From NCBI RefSeq assembly GCF_033097365.1, contig NZ_AP028461.1, positions 9,885,501 through 9,949,500 on the forward strand: a stretch of DNA of 64,000 nt, given 5' to 3'. Below, in pieces: positions 56,531 to 64,000 of the stretch. Every line of letters starts with the position of its first letter. The stretch's first letter is position 1. Both the position numbers and the translations under genes were made by a program. The stretch is from Actinoplanes sichuanensis. Its GTDB lineage: Bacteria; Actinomycetota; Actinomycetes; Mycobacteriales; Micromonosporaceae. Below the pieces are notes generated by a model, which saw nothing but the letters and a program-made list of their open reading frames with translations, had not been told where the DNA came from and searched no databases.

Positions 56531-57585
56531 CCACCCCCGCGATCACCGGCCTGGGCGTCGCCTTCCCGCCGTCCACGGGTCAGGCCGAGATCTGGGACGG
56601 CTACTTCGGCCGGCACTACGCCGGGGCACGTCAGGGTCTGGCCCGGCGGATCTTCGAGAATTCCGGCGTACGCAGCAGGCACGCCGCGGTGAGCCCGCTC
56701 ATCGAGGACGTCGCCGACTGGTCGACCGAGCGCCGGATGCGCCGCTACCAGGCCGAAGTCATGCCGCTGGGCAAGTCCGCGATCAGCCGGGCGCTCGCCG
56801 ACGCGGGCCTCGAGGCGGGTGATCTCGGCCTGTTCGCGGTCTGCTCGTGCACCGGTTACGCCACACCCGGACTGGACATTCTGCTCGCCCGGGACATGGG
56901 CATGTCACCGAGCGTGCAACGGCTCTTCGTCGGCCACATGGGCTGCTACGCGGCGTTACCCGGGCTGGGTGCGGTCAGCGACTTCGTCGCCGCTCGGGGG
57001 CGGCCCGGCCTGCTGCTCTGTGCCGAGCTCACCAGCCTGCATCTCCAGCCGTCCGGTTCCCGGACGGACATCCAGCAGATCGTCTCCCACGCGCTGTTCT
57101 CCGACGCCGCGGCCGCCGTCGTGGTCACCGACGATCCTTCGGGGTACGCCGTACGCGAGACCGCCGCGATCACCGACACCTCCACCGCCGACCACATGAC
57201 CTGGGAGATCACCGACCAGGGCTTCCGGATGGGACTGTCCCCGCAGGTGCCGTCGGTGCTCGCCGCCCACGTCCGGGGGCTGGTCGAGCAGGTCCTCACC
57301 CGGCACGGCCTGCGCATCGGCGACGTCGACGGGTGGGCGGTGCATCCGGGCGGTCCCCGGATCCTGGACGTCGTCCAGGAACAGCTCGGCCTACCCGAGG
57401 CGGCGCTCGCCGAGTCCCGCTCGGTGCTCGCCGTCCACGGCAACTGCTCGTCGCCGACCGTACTGCTGGTCCTCGATGAACTCCGCCGCCGCCCGGTCCC
57501 GCCGAGATCGATGGTGATGCTCGCGTTCGGGCCCGGACTCACGCTCTATGTCACTCTTCTGGAGGGCTCTACTCTCAGAGCGTGA
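56527..57585 (+). CDS. Type III polyketide synthase
   Basis: 352 residues. A homodimeric thiolase-fold enzyme that extends acyl starters with malonyl-CoA and cyclises the product. The catalytic triad is C140 (VGHMGCYAALPG), H273 (GWAVHPGGPRIL) and N306 (HGNCSSPTVL). GFGPG-like AFGPGLTLY is near the C-terminus. Bacterial members in gene sets with a UbiA enzyme and a methyltransferase typically make alkylresorcinols or alkylquinones. Its stop overlaps the start of the next gene by GTGA. Confidence 0.93.
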   Translation: MTTPAITGLGVAFPPSTGQAEIWDGYFGRHYAGARQGLARRIFENSGVRSRHAAVSPLIEDVADWSTERRMRRYQAEVMPLGKSAISRALADAGLEAGDLGLFAVCSCTGYATPGLDILLARDMGMSPSVQRLFVGHMGCYAALPGLGAVSDFVAARGRPGLLLCAELTSLHLQPSGSRTDIQQIVSHALFSDAAAAVVVTDDPSGYAVRETAAITDTSTADHMTWEITDQGFRMGLSPQVPSVLAAHVRGLVEQVLTRHGLRIGDVDGWAVHPGGPRILDVVQEQLGLPEAALAESRSVLAVHGNCSSPTVLLVLDELRRRPVPPRSMVMLAFGPGLTLYVTLLEGSTLRA

Positions 57586-58034
57586 GCGGTGAACGGGGAC
57601 GCGGCGCCGTGCTGTACACGCTTGCCGCATTGATCTTGATGGTCGGTGTCGGGTGGTGGTGGCGTGCCGCACCCCGTCAGTCCGGCGACGAACGGCTGAT
57701 CAGTTGGCGGTACAAGGCCGAGCAGTTGCTGCCCGACGTCGGCGACCAGGAACTCGCCAACACGCTGGCCCTGGAGGGTGGGGTCGGCCACGACGAGGTG
57801 GTCGAGGTGGAGCAGGGTGACTTCCTGATCTCGGTGGTCTGCGCCGGCGAGGACGGCAGTCGGGTCCGGGTGAGCCTCGGCATCGGCGACTCCGGGCGGG
57901 GCGTCCGCTGCTCCGGCTCCCGGACTCCGGAGATCATCTCCGTGGGCCTGTTCGACGAACTGCACATGCGAGTGGCCGTCGAATCCCCGGGCCCGGTCGT
58001 CTTCCGCTACGCCCTCCAGCGCTCGAACGGGTGA
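57582..58034 (+). CDS. Small membrane-anchored hypothetical protein at the end of the PKS operon
   Basis: 150 residues. One N-terminal helix (GAVLYTLAALILMVGVGWWW) and an outer domain of ~110 residues with two cysteines (VVCAGEDG, VRCSGSR). No family is recognised. GTG 57582 is coupled to the PKS stop, so it is co-translated with the cluster. A role in product handling is possible only by context. Confidence 0.7.
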   Translation: MSGERGRGAVLYTLAALILMVGVGWWWRAAPRQSGDERLISWRYKAEQLLPDVGDQELANTLALEGGVGHDEVVEVEQGDFLISVVCAGEDGSRVRVSLGIGDSGRGVRCSGSRTPEIISVGLFDELHMRVAVESPGPVVFRYALQRSNG

Positions 58035-58200
58035 TCCCACTCAACCCGCACCCCGGATCGGGGGACTCCCGCCACCGTCTCGTGCGGGCCTCATCGATGT
58101 CGCGGGCAACAGCCCGGAGGCGGCTTCGGGGGCGGGAGCCTCGCGGGCGTCGCGGGGTGGCCACGGGTGGGGTGGTTGCGGTTGGGTTGTCGCTCGCCGT

Positions 58201-58219
58201 ACCAAATCGGGGGTTTGGT
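58201..58219. terminator. Hairpin between convergent genes
   Basis: accaaa at 58201-58206 and tttggt at 58214-58219 with a 7-nt loop, followed on the plus strand by ctttat. Probably ends the PKS operon and the convergent membrane protein gene. Confidence 0.55.
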
Positions 58220-58221
58220 CT

Positions 58222-58998
58222 TTATAGGCGGAGCAGATCGGGACGGAACGTCTCGATGGAGGCGGTCCGCGGATGTATCCGGACGATCTTTTGCTGCTTG
58301 TCGACGAGAATCACAGCGGCCGTACCGTCCGGCGTACTCAGATGCAGATCATCACGCAGCGTGTCCGTCGGGTCCAGGAGGTAGCTGATTCCCCTGCCGT
58401 CGGCGGACGGGGTCTGCACGGCCGGGAGCGTGCCCATGGAGGCGGCGCTCATCGACGGCCGGATCGCCGTGATCGCCAGGACCGAGACACCGTCGGGCGC
58501 GGCGGCGGCCGTTTCGGCGAGAAGTCTCGCGCAGTCGCACCCGTCGGTGAGGAGCAGGACAGCGGGCAGCCGACCGACGAGCGGCGCCGCCTCGCCCTCG
58601 GCGTCGGTCAGCTCCCATGCGGGCAGGATGTCCAGTTGTGCCTCGGTGGTGCCGGAGGTCCGCTGGCTGGCCGGCTGCCGTGGCGGGCCGGGCCACGCCG
58701 AGGCGAAGAGGCTGGCCACGGTGACCAGGATCGCCATCGAGACGATCAGTGCCGGAGTGCGTACGAGCAGCGCCCCGGCCTTGCGTAGACGCCGGACCGC
58801 GGGCCGCCTGATGAAGCGCTGCCAACCGGTGAGCGGTGGGCCGGTGTGCAGCTCGGCACGCACCGCCTCGACCTCGTCGGCGAGCTCGGAGAGGTCGTCG
58901 GGGATGACGATGACGCCCCACTCCTCGGGGAAGTCCGGGAGGTCGTCGGGGGGCCCGCCCCCGGGCGGCCTGCCGCCGTTGTCGCTTGCGCCAGCCAT
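58222..58998 (-). CDS. Membrane-anchored thioredoxin-like protein
   Basis: 258 residues. A proline/aspartate-rich cytoplasmic N-terminus (~85 residues) precedes one helix (TPALIVSMAILVTVASLFASAW). The outer domain shows PAVLLLTDGCDCARLL, a CxC in the place of a thioredoxin active site, then VSVLAITAIRPSM and GTAAVILVDKQQKIVRIH, matching a thioredoxin-like core. ATG 58998 has gggagg upstream. Redox activity is inferred; CDC is not the standard CxxC. Confidence 0.65.
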   Translation of the reverse strand: MAGASDNGGRPPGGGPPDDLPDFPEEWGVIVIPDDLSELADEVEAVRAELHTGPPLTGWQRFIRRPAVRRLRKAGALLVRTPALIVSMAILVTVASLFASAWPGPPRQPASQRTSGTTEAQLDILPAWELTDAEGEAAPLVGRLPAVLLLTDGCDCARLLAETAAAAPDGVSVLAITAIRPSMSAASMGTLPAVQTPSADGRGISYLLDPTDTLRDDLHLSTPDGTAAVILVDKQQKIVRIHPRTASIETFRPDLLRL

Positions 58999-59347
58999 GA
59001 CTCACCTCCCCCCTGGCCGACCAGATCTTGCTTCGGTCGGGGAACTTCCGTCCAGCCTCTCGCACGGCGGCCCGCACCGCCAGTGCTGCACTGATGCGGA
59101 CATTAGCGATAAGCTTGATCTGACAAAGCCATCAGGTCCGGAATTCCCGACTTGGTAGGTGCGGGCTCGTTGGCGGGAGCCGTGACAGGAATGTCACTTT
59201 GTGTTACTTAGGCAGCTTCCGGCTTCGCTGTCAAGCGGGAGAAAGCCCCATCACAGGGCCTCTGAGCTGCACTAACAGTGACCGTCAGGGCGAGACACGG
59301 CCGCTTGAGCGTGTTACCCTAGACACAGCGAAAGGGGTTTCGAACCT
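58999..59347. other. 349-bp interval upstream of carD
   Basis: No gene is supported. The carD promoter must lie here: TACCCT at 59315-59320 is a candidate -10, and aaagggg at 59331 is the carD ribosome-binding site. Stretches around 59100-59215 are less GC-rich than the surroundings. Confidence 0.5.
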
Positions 59348-59833
59348 ATGGTTTTCAGTGTCGGCGAGACCGTTGTTTACCCCCACCACGGGGCCGCACT
59401 CATCGAGGCAATCGAGACTAGGGTCATCAAGGGCGTTGAAAGGCAGTATCTCGTTCTGCGTGTCGCCCAGGGCGATCTGACTGTTCGGGTGCCCGCTGAG
59501 AACGCCGAGGAAGTCGGCGTGCGCGAAGTGGTCGGCGAGGAAGGCCTGGGCAAGGTCTTCGACGTCCTCCGCGCTCCGCACACCGAGGAGCCGACCAACT
59601 GGTCGCGGCGCTACAAGGCCAACCTGGAGAAGCTCGCTTCCGGTAACCCGCTCAAGGTCGCGGAAGTTGTTCGTGACCTTTGGCGTCGTGAGCGTGAGCG
59701 GGGCCTGTCGGCGGGTGAGAAGCGGATGCTCGCCAAGGCTCGTGACATTCTGGTCGGCGAGGTCGCCCTCGCTGAGAAGAGCACCAAGGATGAGGCCGAG
59801 GTCCTGCTCGACAAGGTCCTCACCGAGGCCTGA
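59348..59833 (+). CDS. carD: CarD-type RNA polymerase-binding transcription regulator
   Basis: 161 residues. It binds the RNA polymerase beta subunit and stabilises open complexes, mainly at rRNA promoters. The RNAP-interaction domain [23 protein letters not shown] and the C-terminal helical domain with the conserved W ([19 protein letters not shown]) and [13 protein letters not shown] are complete. ATG 59348 has aaagggg upstream. carD-ispD-ispF is a conserved actinobacterial operon order. Confidence 0.96.
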   Translation: MVFSVGETVVYPHHGAALIEAIETRVIKGVERQYLVLRVAQGDLTVRVPAENAEEVGVREVVGEEGLGKVFDVLRAPHTEEPTNWSRRYKANLEKLASGNPLKVAEVVRDLWRRERERGLSAGEKRMLAKARDILVGEVALAEKSTKDEAEVLLDKVLTEA

Positions 59834-59859
59834 TCCGAAAACGCCCATCCCTCTTCACT

Positions 59860-60597
59860 GTGTCTGACTCACCTGGTGTGTCCGGCGACAACGACGGCGA
59901 CGTGACCGCGCAGCTCAATGCTCGCGGTGACGTCGCCGTCGTCGTTCCGGCCGCGGGCGCCGGAGTGCGCCTCGGTCCCGGAGCCCCCAAGGCGCTTCGC
60001 CTGCTCGACGGCGAACCGCTCCTCGTCCACGCCGTCCGCCGGACGGCTGCCGCCCCCTCGGTCCGCATGATCGTGGTGGCTGCCCCGCCAGCCGACGTCG
60101 AGGCCGTTCACGCCCTGCTCAGCCCGGTCGCACCGGTGGTCGTCGTGGCCGGTGGCGCCGAGCGGCAGGATTCGGTCGCCGCCGCCCTCGCCGTCGTTCC
60201 CGAGGACATCGGCATCGTCCTGGTGCACGACGCGGCCCGCTGCCTGGCGCCCGCGGAGCTCTTCGAGCGGGTCGCCGCCGCGGTCCGTGCCGGGGCCGAC
60301 GCGGTCATTCCGGCGCTGCCCGTGGTCGACACGATCAAAGAGGTCGCGGCCGACGGCACCGTTCTCGGCACCGTCGACCGATCGGTGCTGCGTGCCGTGC
60401 AGACACCGCAGGGTTTCCGGGCGCCGGTCCTCCGGGCCGCCCACGCGGCCGCCGCCGATCTCCACACCGACGACGCCGGCGCGGTGGAGAAACTGGGCCG
60501 GCCGGTGATCTGCGTGCCCGGGTCCGACTTCGCGTTGAAGGTCACCCGGCCACTCGACCTGGCTCTCGCCACCCACCTGCTGACCCTCGAGTCCTGA
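59860..60597 (+). CDS. ispD: 2-C-methyl-D-erythritol 4-phosphate cytidylyltransferase
   Basis: 245 residues. The third enzyme of the MEP isoprenoid route, forming CDP-methylerythritol. The N-terminal nucleotide-binding AVVVPAAGAGVRLGPGAPKALRLL and later VLVHDAARCLAP and TPQGFRAPVLRAAH are present. GTG 59860 starts 27 nt after carD; the first ~25 residues are a hydrophilic extension. It probably shares the carD transcript. Confidence 0.95.
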   Translation: MSDSPGVSGDNDGDVTAQLNARGDVAVVVPAAGAGVRLGPGAPKALRLLDGEPLLVHAVRRTAAAPSVRMIVVAAPPADVEAVHALLSPVAPVVVVAGGAERQDSVAAALAVVPEDIGIVLVHDAARCLAPAELFERVAAAVRAGADAVIPALPVVDTIKEVAADGTVLGTVDRSVLRAVQTPQGFRAPVLRAAHAAAADLHTDDAGAVEKLGRPVICVPGSDFALKVTRPLDLALATHLLTLES

Positions 60598-60614
60598 CGG
60601 CCCGTTCCGGCCTC

Positions 60615-60649
60615 GGGGTCGACGTCTGGCCCCGGGGTCGACGTCTGGC
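60615..60649. repeat. Two tandem copies of a 19-bp unit between ispD and ispF
   Basis: ggggtcgacgtctggc is repeated at 60615-60630 and 60634-60649 with a 3-nt spacer. The surrounding ~120 bp also contain several ggctttcgg/ggtttcgg motifs in a pyrimidine/guanine-rich context. Confidence 0.85.
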
Positions 60650-60727
60650 TCCGGCCCGGCTTTCGGCTTCGGTGCGTGGTTTCGGCTTTCGGGTGTGGCG
60701 GCTGGTTTCGGCCCGTCGGGGCGGGGC

Positions 60728-60733
60728 TAGGCT
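60728..60733 (+). promoter_or_regulatory. -10 hexamer TAGGCT of a leaderless ispF promoter
   Basis: TAGGCT ends exactly 6 nt before GTG 60740 and no ribosome-binding site is visible, so ispF appears to have its own promoter. Confidence 0.6.
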
Positions 60734-60739
60734 TTCGGC

Positions 60740-61240
60740 GTGATCATTCCGCGGGTGGGGATCGGCACCGACGTTCATGCCTTCGACCCGGAGCGCCCCT
60801 GCTGGGTGGCCGGTCTGCACTGGCCCGATGAGCCGGGCCTGGCCGGGCACTCCGACGCCGACGTGGCCGCACACGCCGCCTGCGACGCCCTGCTCTCCGC
60901 GGCCGGGCTCGGTGACCTCGGCAGCAACTACGGCACCAGCCGACCGGAGTGGGCCGGTGCGGCAGGTGTCACCCTGCTCGCCGAGACCGCGCGCCGCGTC
61001 CGGGCCGCTGGTTTCGCGATCGGCAACGTGTCGATCCAGGTCATCGGCAACCGTCCGAAGATCGGCAAGCGCCGCGCCGAGGCCGAGAAGGTCCTCTCCG
61101 AGGCGGTCGGCGCGCCGGTGACGGTGGCCGGAACCACTACGGACGGGCTCGGGCTCACCGGTCGCGGGGAGGGTCTCGCCGGGACTGCCGTGGCGATCGT
61201 CCACGCCGCGACCGAGCGTCACGAATCGGGTCGGTGGTGA
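60740..61240 (+). CDS. ispF: 2-C-methyl-D-erythritol 2,4-cyclodiphosphate synthase
   Basis: 166 residues. It cyclises the MEP-pathway intermediate. The metal-binding G-x-D-x-H is seen as GIGTDVHAF, with [25 protein letters not shown] (second His/Asp set) and the C-terminal [24 protein letters not shown] 60740 is 6 nt after TAGGCT. The 140-bp gap from ispD holds short repeats only. Confidence 0.96.
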   Translation: MIIPRVGIGTDVHAFDPERPCWVAGLHWPDEPGLAGHSDADVAAHAACDALLSAAGLGDLGSNYGTSRPEWAGAAGVTLLAETARRVRAAGFAIGNVSIQVIGNRPKIGKRRAEAEKVLSEAVGAPVTVAGTTTDGLGLTGRGEGLAGTAVAIVHAATERHESGRW

Positions 61241-61285
61241 GCGTCACGGGTAGGGTCGGCGGCTGAATCGGGCATGATCACTGCC

Positions 61286-61672
61286 ATGACCGTCGCGCTG
61301 CCCGGACCCGCCCGGACGCTGATCGACAACCCCACCTATGCGGTGCTGACCACGATCAACGAGGACGGCAGCCCACAGTCGACCGTGATCTGGGTCAAGC
61401 GCGACGGGGACGACGTCCTCTTCTCCACCACCCGGGGCCGGATCAAGGCCCGGAACATGGAACGTGACCCGCGCGTCTCGATCTGTGCGTTCGATCCGGC
61501 CCAGCCGTACGCGTACATCACCGTCGAAGGGACCGTCGGGCTCACCGACGACGAGGACGACCTGATCGGGGAGCTCAGCTACAAGTACGCCAACGAGCCG
61601 TGGACCGCCGACACCCCGGGCGTCGTCCGGGTGGTGTGCCGGGTCACCCCGACTCGGGTGATTTCCAGGTAG
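61286..61672 (+). CDS. PPOX-class F420-dependent oxidoreductase-like protein
   Basis: 128 residues from ATG 61286; ATG 61274 is the alternative. A small split-barrel flavin/F420 protein: PTYAVLTTINEDGSPQSTVIWVKRDGDDVLFSTTRGRIKARNMERDPRVSICAFD is the standard opening of the actinobacterial PPOX/F420 family, and the C-terminal VVRVVCRVTPTRV is typical. Many members use F420H2, others bind heme or FMN. The substrate is unknown. Confidence 0.86.
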   Translation: MTVALPGPARTLIDNPTYAVLTTINEDGSPQSTVIWVKRDGDDVLFSTTRGRIKARNMERDPRVSICAFDPAQPYAYITVEGTVGLTDDEDDLIGELSYKYANEPWTADTPGVVRVVCRVTPTRVISR

Positions 61673-61678
61673 ACGGCC

Positions 61679-61684
61679 TAAAGT
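61679..61684 (+). promoter_or_regulatory. -10 hexamer TAAAGT of a leaderless transcript
   Basis: TAAAGT ends 6 nt before GTG 61691, immediately after the stop of the preceding gene. Confidence 0.6.
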
Positions 61685-61690
61685 CGGCAC

Positions 61691-62830
61691 GTGCCCGCCC
61701 CCTTGGAGCCCGATACCACCCCGGAGGAGCACCGGCAGCGTGCCCTCCTTCTCGCCGACCTCGGCCGCTATGACGAGGCCGCCGACGAGATCGCGGCCGG
61801 CCTGACCGCCGAACCTCACGAGGTCACCCTCCTCGCCACTCTCGCCCGTATCCATCTCATTGCCGACCAGCCCGCCGAGGCCCTGGCCGCCGCGGACCGG
61901 GCCGCCACCGCCGACCCGCAGGCACTGTCCGCCCTGGTGGTCCGGGCCATGGCGCTCGTCGACAGTCGGCGCTACGCCGATGCCGCCCGGATCGCCGCCG
62001 AGATCCTCCGCGACTGGCCCGACGATCCGTATGCGCAGCGCACCGGCGCGGCCCTGCTCAGCGAGTCCCGCAACGGGCAGGAGGCGCTCAACGCAGCCTG
62101 GAACGGCGTTCGCGTCGCACCGACCGAGGCCGAGGCGCACCTGGTCCTGGCTGTGGTCGCCGCCCGGCTGCGCCTGTTCGACCTGGCTCAGCGGGCCTAC
62201 GGGGAAGCCCTCGAACTCGACTCGACGATAGGTGACGCGGGCCGCGCGACAGGCATCGTGCGATTCGAACGGCGGCGTTGGGCACGAGCCATCGAGGACC
62301 TCGCCGAGGAGGCGTCACTCAGCTCGCCACAGGCGCCGCCACCCCCGCCGGCGTCGTCCGAGGTGCCCGATTCGCCCGCCGCGTTGGACGAGCCGGTCCC
62401 GCCTGCCCCGCCCGCCCCACCCTCGGTCAGCCTGCCCCGGCCGGTCCTCGACATCTCCGAGGAGTCGACCCAGGCGGTCCGGGAGACAGTCGGATACGGC
62501 GCCGGTGGTGTCGTCATCGCCGCTGTCGTGGCCGCCGCGATGACGCTGATCAGCGCCGGGATCTCCCGCGTGTGGGCGGGCCTGATCGGTGTCCTCGTCT
62601 TCGGTGCCGTCGTCTTCTGGTTCCGCGGGCGGCTGCCCGAACCTGCCGGAGTCGTCCTGCGCCGGCTGCGGGCCGGTGACCGGCTGCTCGCCGGGGCGGT
62701 CTATCTGACCTTCGCCGCGCCGCTGTTCCTGCTGGGCTATGCCGTGGTCGGCGGACCGGTGCCACTCGTCGCCGGGATGGTCACCGCGGCGGTGGCCGAG
62801 CTCGTGGTGCTGCTGCACCGCCGCCCCTGA
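61691..62830 (+). CDS. TPR-repeat protein with C-terminal membrane domain
   Basis: 379 residues. The N-terminal ~210 residues contain five or so tetratricopeptide-like units (RQRALLLADLGRYDEAADEIAAGL, LATLARIHLIADQPAEALAAADRA, LVVRAMALVDSRRYADAARIAAE, LVLAVVAARLRLFDLAQRAYGEALELD). A proline-rich linker and then four membrane helices (GGVVIAAVVAAAMTLISAG, VWAGLIGVLVFGAVVFWF, VYLTFAAPLFLLGYAVV and LVAGMVTAAVAELVVLL) follow. It is probably a membrane scaffold that faces the cytoplasm with its TPRs. The partner is unknown. Confidence 0.78.
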   Translation: MPAPLEPDTTPEEHRQRALLLADLGRYDEAADEIAAGLTAEPHEVTLLATLARIHLIADQPAEALAAADRAATADPQALSALVVRAMALVDSRRYADAARIAAEILRDWPDDPYAQRTGAALLSESRNGQEALNAAWNGVRVAPTEAEAHLVLAVVAARLRLFDLAQRAYGEALELDSTIGDAGRATGIVRFERRRWARAIEDLAEEASLSSPQAPPPPPASSEVPDSPAALDEPVPPAPPAPPSVSLPRPVLDISEESTQAVRETVGYGAGGVVIAAVVAAAMTLISAGISRVWAGLIGVLVFGAVVFWFRGRLPEPAGVVLRRLRAGDRLLAGAVYLTFAAPLFLLGYAVVGGPVPLVAGMVTAAVAELVVLLHRRP

Positions 62831-62969
62831 CCGGCGGATTCCGGGACGCGCGGCACCCCGCACGGGCGACACTCGTCCGGCGTCGTGCCGCGGTGACCGG
62901 CGTCGTGTTGCCCGATCGGGCTGGGAAGTGACATAACGGACTTGGTTGTCCGTATCTCACGCCGTCTAT

Positions 62970-62975
62970 TAGGTT
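62970..62975 (+). promoter_or_regulatory. Promoter with TAGGTT -10 and TTGTCC -35, leaderless
   Basis: TAGGTT ends 7 nt before GTG 62983. TTGTCC at 62946-62951 gives an 18-nt spacer, so this is the most complete of the leaderless promoters seen in the window. Confidence 0.6.
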
Positions 62976-62982
62976 CGGATTC

Positions 62983-63825
62983 GTGTCAACGATGGTGCCT
63001 CCGCTCTACGCCGGGCTGGTCGATGACGCTTCCCTGCTCCCACCCAGCCCGATCGGCCTGACCGACGCGGTCGCCAAGCACCACGAGCACGCCACCGCCT
63101 GGTATCGGGGCCTGGTCGGATCGCTGCTCGTGCCGGCATCGACGGTCGGTATCGAACAGATGCCCCGCCTCACTGCCGGTCTGATCGGCGACGTGCCGGC
63201 CGCGGCCCTGCCCGCCACAGTCGAGAAACTCCAGGCCGCCGGAGTGGTGGTCGAACACGTCGAAGCAGCGGTGGCCAGGCGCGGTGAGGACCCACAACCG
63301 GGGGTCGCCACCCTCTGCCGGTTCGCTGAGGCGCAGAACGGTCTGCCCCTCTACGCCGAGATCCCGCTCAGCTGGGGGCTGCTCTCCGCCCTCGACTCGG
63401 TCGCCGAGGCACGCGCCGGCGGTCTGTCGATCGCGCCGAAGTTCCGAGTCGGCGGCCTGGCCGCGGAACTCTTCCCGACACCCGTCGAACTGGCCGCGGT
63501 GATCTGCGCCTGCCGCGACCGGCAGTTGCCGTTCAAACTCGCCGCCGGTCTGCGGCATGCCACCCGGCACACCGATCCGGAGACCGGGTTCACCCACCAC
63601 GGCTTCCTCAACGTGCTGGTCGCCACTCTGATCGCCGCGGGCGGGGGCGAGGTCGCCGAGGTCGCCGAAGCGCTCGCGGCCACCCACCCGGTCCCGCTCG
63701 TCGAGCCGGCCCGCACCCATCGGGACGGGCCGCGGCCCCTTTTCGTCGGCTTCGGCGCCGCCAACGTCGTCGAGCCGCTGACCGAACTCGTCCGGCTCGG
63801 CCTGATCAACGGCGGCTACGAATAG
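62983..63825 (+). CDS. Conserved hypothetical protein
   Basis: 280 residues, soluble. I do not recognise the family. Conserved-looking stretches are PPLYAGLVDDASLLPPSP at the start, PLYAEIPLSWGL, SIAPKFRVGGL and FKLAAGLRHATRHTDPETG, followed by FTHHGFLNVL. The PxK(F/L)R.GG and K.AAGLRH segments recall a TIM-barrel-like enzyme, but this is a guess. The start is set by a -10 hexamer 7 nt upstream and a matching -35. Confidence 0.72.
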   Translation: MSTMVPPLYAGLVDDASLLPPSPIGLTDAVAKHHEHATAWYRGLVGSLLVPASTVGIEQMPRLTAGLIGDVPAAALPATVEKLQAAGVVVEHVEAAVARRGEDPQPGVATLCRFAEAQNGLPLYAEIPLSWGLLSALDSVAEARAGGLSIAPKFRVGGLAAELFPTPVELAAVICACRDRQLPFKLAAGLRHATRHTDPETGFTHHGFLNVLVATLIAAGGGEVAEVAEALAATHPVPLVEPARTHRDGPRPLFVGFGAANVVEPLTELVRLGLINGGYE

Positions 63826-63894
63826 CACGTCCCCGACGGGCCGCGGGCCGCCCGCGGATGAGCAGGCTGGATACGACCTGGAATACTCACGGCC

Positions 63895-64000
63895 GTGAAC
63901 CGGGTGCTGCTGCGAATCACGGTGGCGGCGCTTCTGCTGGTGGTGAGCGGCCTGATCGGCTGGCGTGTGCTGGCTCCCGCTGAGCTGTCGGCGAGCGCCA
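63895..64000 (+). CDS. N-terminus of an exported or membrane protein (partial)
   Basis: A GTG at 63895 opens a frame that runs off the right edge (35 codons). A hydrophobic stretch (LLRITVAALLLVVSGLIGW) near the start looks like a signal peptide or anchor. Nothing more can be said. Confidence 0.5.
   Translation, partial: MNRVLLRITVAALLLVVSGLIGWRVLAPAELSASA

Overview
The window is GC-rich (about 70% or more), densely coding actinobacterial chromosome. Gene content and order match the conserved block around ppa-dacB-tilS-hpt-ftsH-folE-folP-folB-folK-panC-coaX-lysS-lsr2-clpC and mutY-disA-radA-lpqE-carD-ispD-ispF known from Mycobacterium and Streptomyces. Lsr2, CarD, LpqE-like and septum-formation lipoproteins, an F420-type oxidoreductase, type VII secretion (T7SS) components and SigE-family sigma genes all fit. 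A Micromonosporaceae member such as Actinoplanes is my best guess; that is inference from gene style, not a database match.

Layout. 0-11 kb: the tail of a T7SS EccD-like membrane protein converges on ppa. Then come dacB with a giant low-complexity N-terminal tail, a zinc metalloprotease-like gene, tilS, hpt, ftsH and folE. 11.1-25.6 kb is an accessory secretion region lying between folE and folP, which are adjacent in related genomes. It has two parts. The first is a T7SS-like module: an FtsK/EccC-like ATPase, a membrane protein and a WXG-like protein on the minus strand, and divergently a YbaB-like protein, an EspC/WXG-like protein, a CpnT-like toxin with a probable NAD-consuming C-terminal domain, and a small probable immunity protein. 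The second is a seven-gene minus-strand operon resembling a type IV secretion (T4SS) apparatus: VirB2-like, VirB3/PrgI-like, VirB4, VirB6/TrbL-like, VirB8-like, a lytic transglycosylase plus M23 peptidase, and one unknown. No relaxase or coupling protein is seen.

25.8-34 kb: folP, folB, folK, a DUF3180 gene, a permease, small membrane genes, a repeat-rich membrane protein, and a minus-strand pair in which a MidA/NDUFAF7-type methyltransferase is translationally coupled to an orphan NuoD. 34-46 kb: a DUF2520 protein, panC, a septum-formation lipoprotein, nadB, nadC, coaX, lysS, lsr2 and clpC (pantothenate/CoA, NAD, translation, nucleoid and proteostasis functions), with DnaA boxes and a possible ClgR site between lsr2 and clpC. 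46-53.7 kb: a DUF4291 gene, a SigE-family sigma factor with a membrane partner, mutY, a membrane protein, a 2H phosphoesterase, disA, radA and an LpqE-like lipoprotein. 53.8-58 kb: a small specialised-metabolite cluster (UbiA prenyltransferase, methyltransferase, acyl-CoA-dehydrogenase-fold flavoprotein, type III polyketide synthase), probably making a prenylated, methylated alkylresorcinol or quinone. 58-64 kb: a thioredoxin-like membrane protein, carD, ispD, ispF, a PPOX/F420 protein, a TPR membrane protein, a conserved hypothetical and the start of a secreted or membrane protein.

Many genes are translationally coupled by ATGA or GTGA overlaps. At least eight others have a TANNNT -10 hexamer exactly 6-7 nt before the start codon, the signature of leaderless transcripts. 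No tRNA, rRNA, CRISPR array or insertion sequence was found.
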